6,217 bases of DNA from NCBI GenBank assembly GCA_003447895.1, contig DLYC01000078.1:1-6217 (forward strand). Reading direction: 5' to 3'. Shown piece by piece: positions 5,939-6,217 of the stretch. Position 1 is the stretch's first letter. Every line of letters begins with the position of its first letter. Origin of the DNA: Lachnospiraceae bacterium. GTDB taxonomy: Bacteria > Bacillota > Clostridia > Lachnospirales > Lachnospiraceae. A program made the position numbers and the translations under genes. Under the pieces are notes generated by a model. The model searched no databases. It was not told where the DNA came from and saw only the letters and a program-made list of their open reading frames with translations.

Positions 5939-6217
5939 TCAGTAGTGTCTCACCACTTCAAACCTCTGGAGCTCCACCCGGTTGTCCCACTCCGCGATTC
6001 CGGCTTTGCTCTTTGCGATCGCGATCTGCTGCTCCACCGTGTCGACGCCGTCCAGGTCAGGCAGGAGGAGCCCCCGCTTTCTGCCTTTTGTCACGATCAC
6101 GCCGTAGCGCTTTACGTCCAGTTCGGCGGGAGACTGAATCGGCTCCGCCTCTCCCAGAACATCCACATTGATCTCCAGCCAGGGGAGCTCGTCCGCCCGG
6201 ATCTCGTCAAACCGGGG
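5939..6217 (-). CDS. amrA: AMMECR1-domain protein (AmmeMemoRadiSam protein A), C-terminal part, N-terminus off the right edge
   Basis: The last 92 residues of a protein enter from the right edge and end at TGA 5941-5939. They match the C-terminal part of the AMMECR1 domain: an RF start (residues 2-3), ELPWLEINVDVL (10-21), then RYGVIVTKGRKRGLLLPDL (37-55), the family's most conserved block, followed by GVDTVEQQIAIAKSKAGI (57-74). AMMECR1 domains occur alone or fused behind a MEMO-like dioxygenase-fold domain (protein B); which applies here cannot be seen. The family is widespread in bacteria, archaea and eukaryotes and is often encoded beside the radical SAM gene amrS, whose likely copy lies at the left end of this window. 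Its biochemical role is not established as far as I know. It lies on the same strand, upstream of the trp promoter. Confidence 0.9.
   Translation of the reverse strand, partial: PRFDEIRADELPWLEINVDVLGEAEPIQSPAELDVKRYGVIVTKGRKRGLLLPDLDGVDTVEQQIAIAKSKAGIAEWDNRVELQRFEVVRHY

Overview
The window is a minus-strand tryptophan biosynthesis operon, trpD-trpC-trpF-trpB-trpA, read from right to left. Ahead of it lies a complete tRNA-Trp-sensing T-box leader with its own sigma-A-type promoter, and parts of the AmmeMemoRadiSam system sit on both sides. T-box control of trp genes, strong GGAGG-type ribosome binding sites and clostridial-style protein sequences point to a moderately GC-rich Bacillota, probably class Clostridia. 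I cannot name a genus from sequence alone.

Layout from right to left, in the direction of transcription. Positions 6217-5939 hold the C-terminal 92 residues of an AMMECR1-domain protein (AmmeMemoRadiSam protein A), cut by the window edge. Positions 5938-5843 are non-coding and include a weak AT-rich inverted repeat. The promoter is at 5842-5814. The T-box leader (about 5807-5460) has a UGG specifier codon, a T-box motif whose UGGC bulge fits the GCCA-3' end of tRNA-Trp, and a strong intrinsic terminator that competes with the antiterminator. Positions 5459-5286 form an unusually long spacer holding a 64-nt imperfect hairpin (5375-5438). trpD (5285-4260), trpC (4249-3458), trpF (3411-2728), trpB (2693-1509) and trpA (1516-743) follow with short gaps or an overlap. 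After a 49-nt gap without a visible terminator comes the radical SAM gene amrS (693 to beyond position 1).

The five trp genes convert anthranilate and PRPP, via phosphoribosylanthranilate, CdRP and indole-3-glycerol phosphate, to tryptophan. The anthranilate synthase genes trpE and trpG, which usually head such operons, are absent between the T-box and trpD, so anthranilate must be made from another locus or scavenged.

The most notable points are three. The trp operon is nested between two AmmeMemoRadiSam genes, with amrS apparently in the tRNA-Trp-controlled transcript. A structured RNA-like element lies between the T-box terminator and trpD. The TrpA active site has Glu where the classical enzymes have Asp60. 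I found no mobile element, CRISPR array, tRNA or rRNA.
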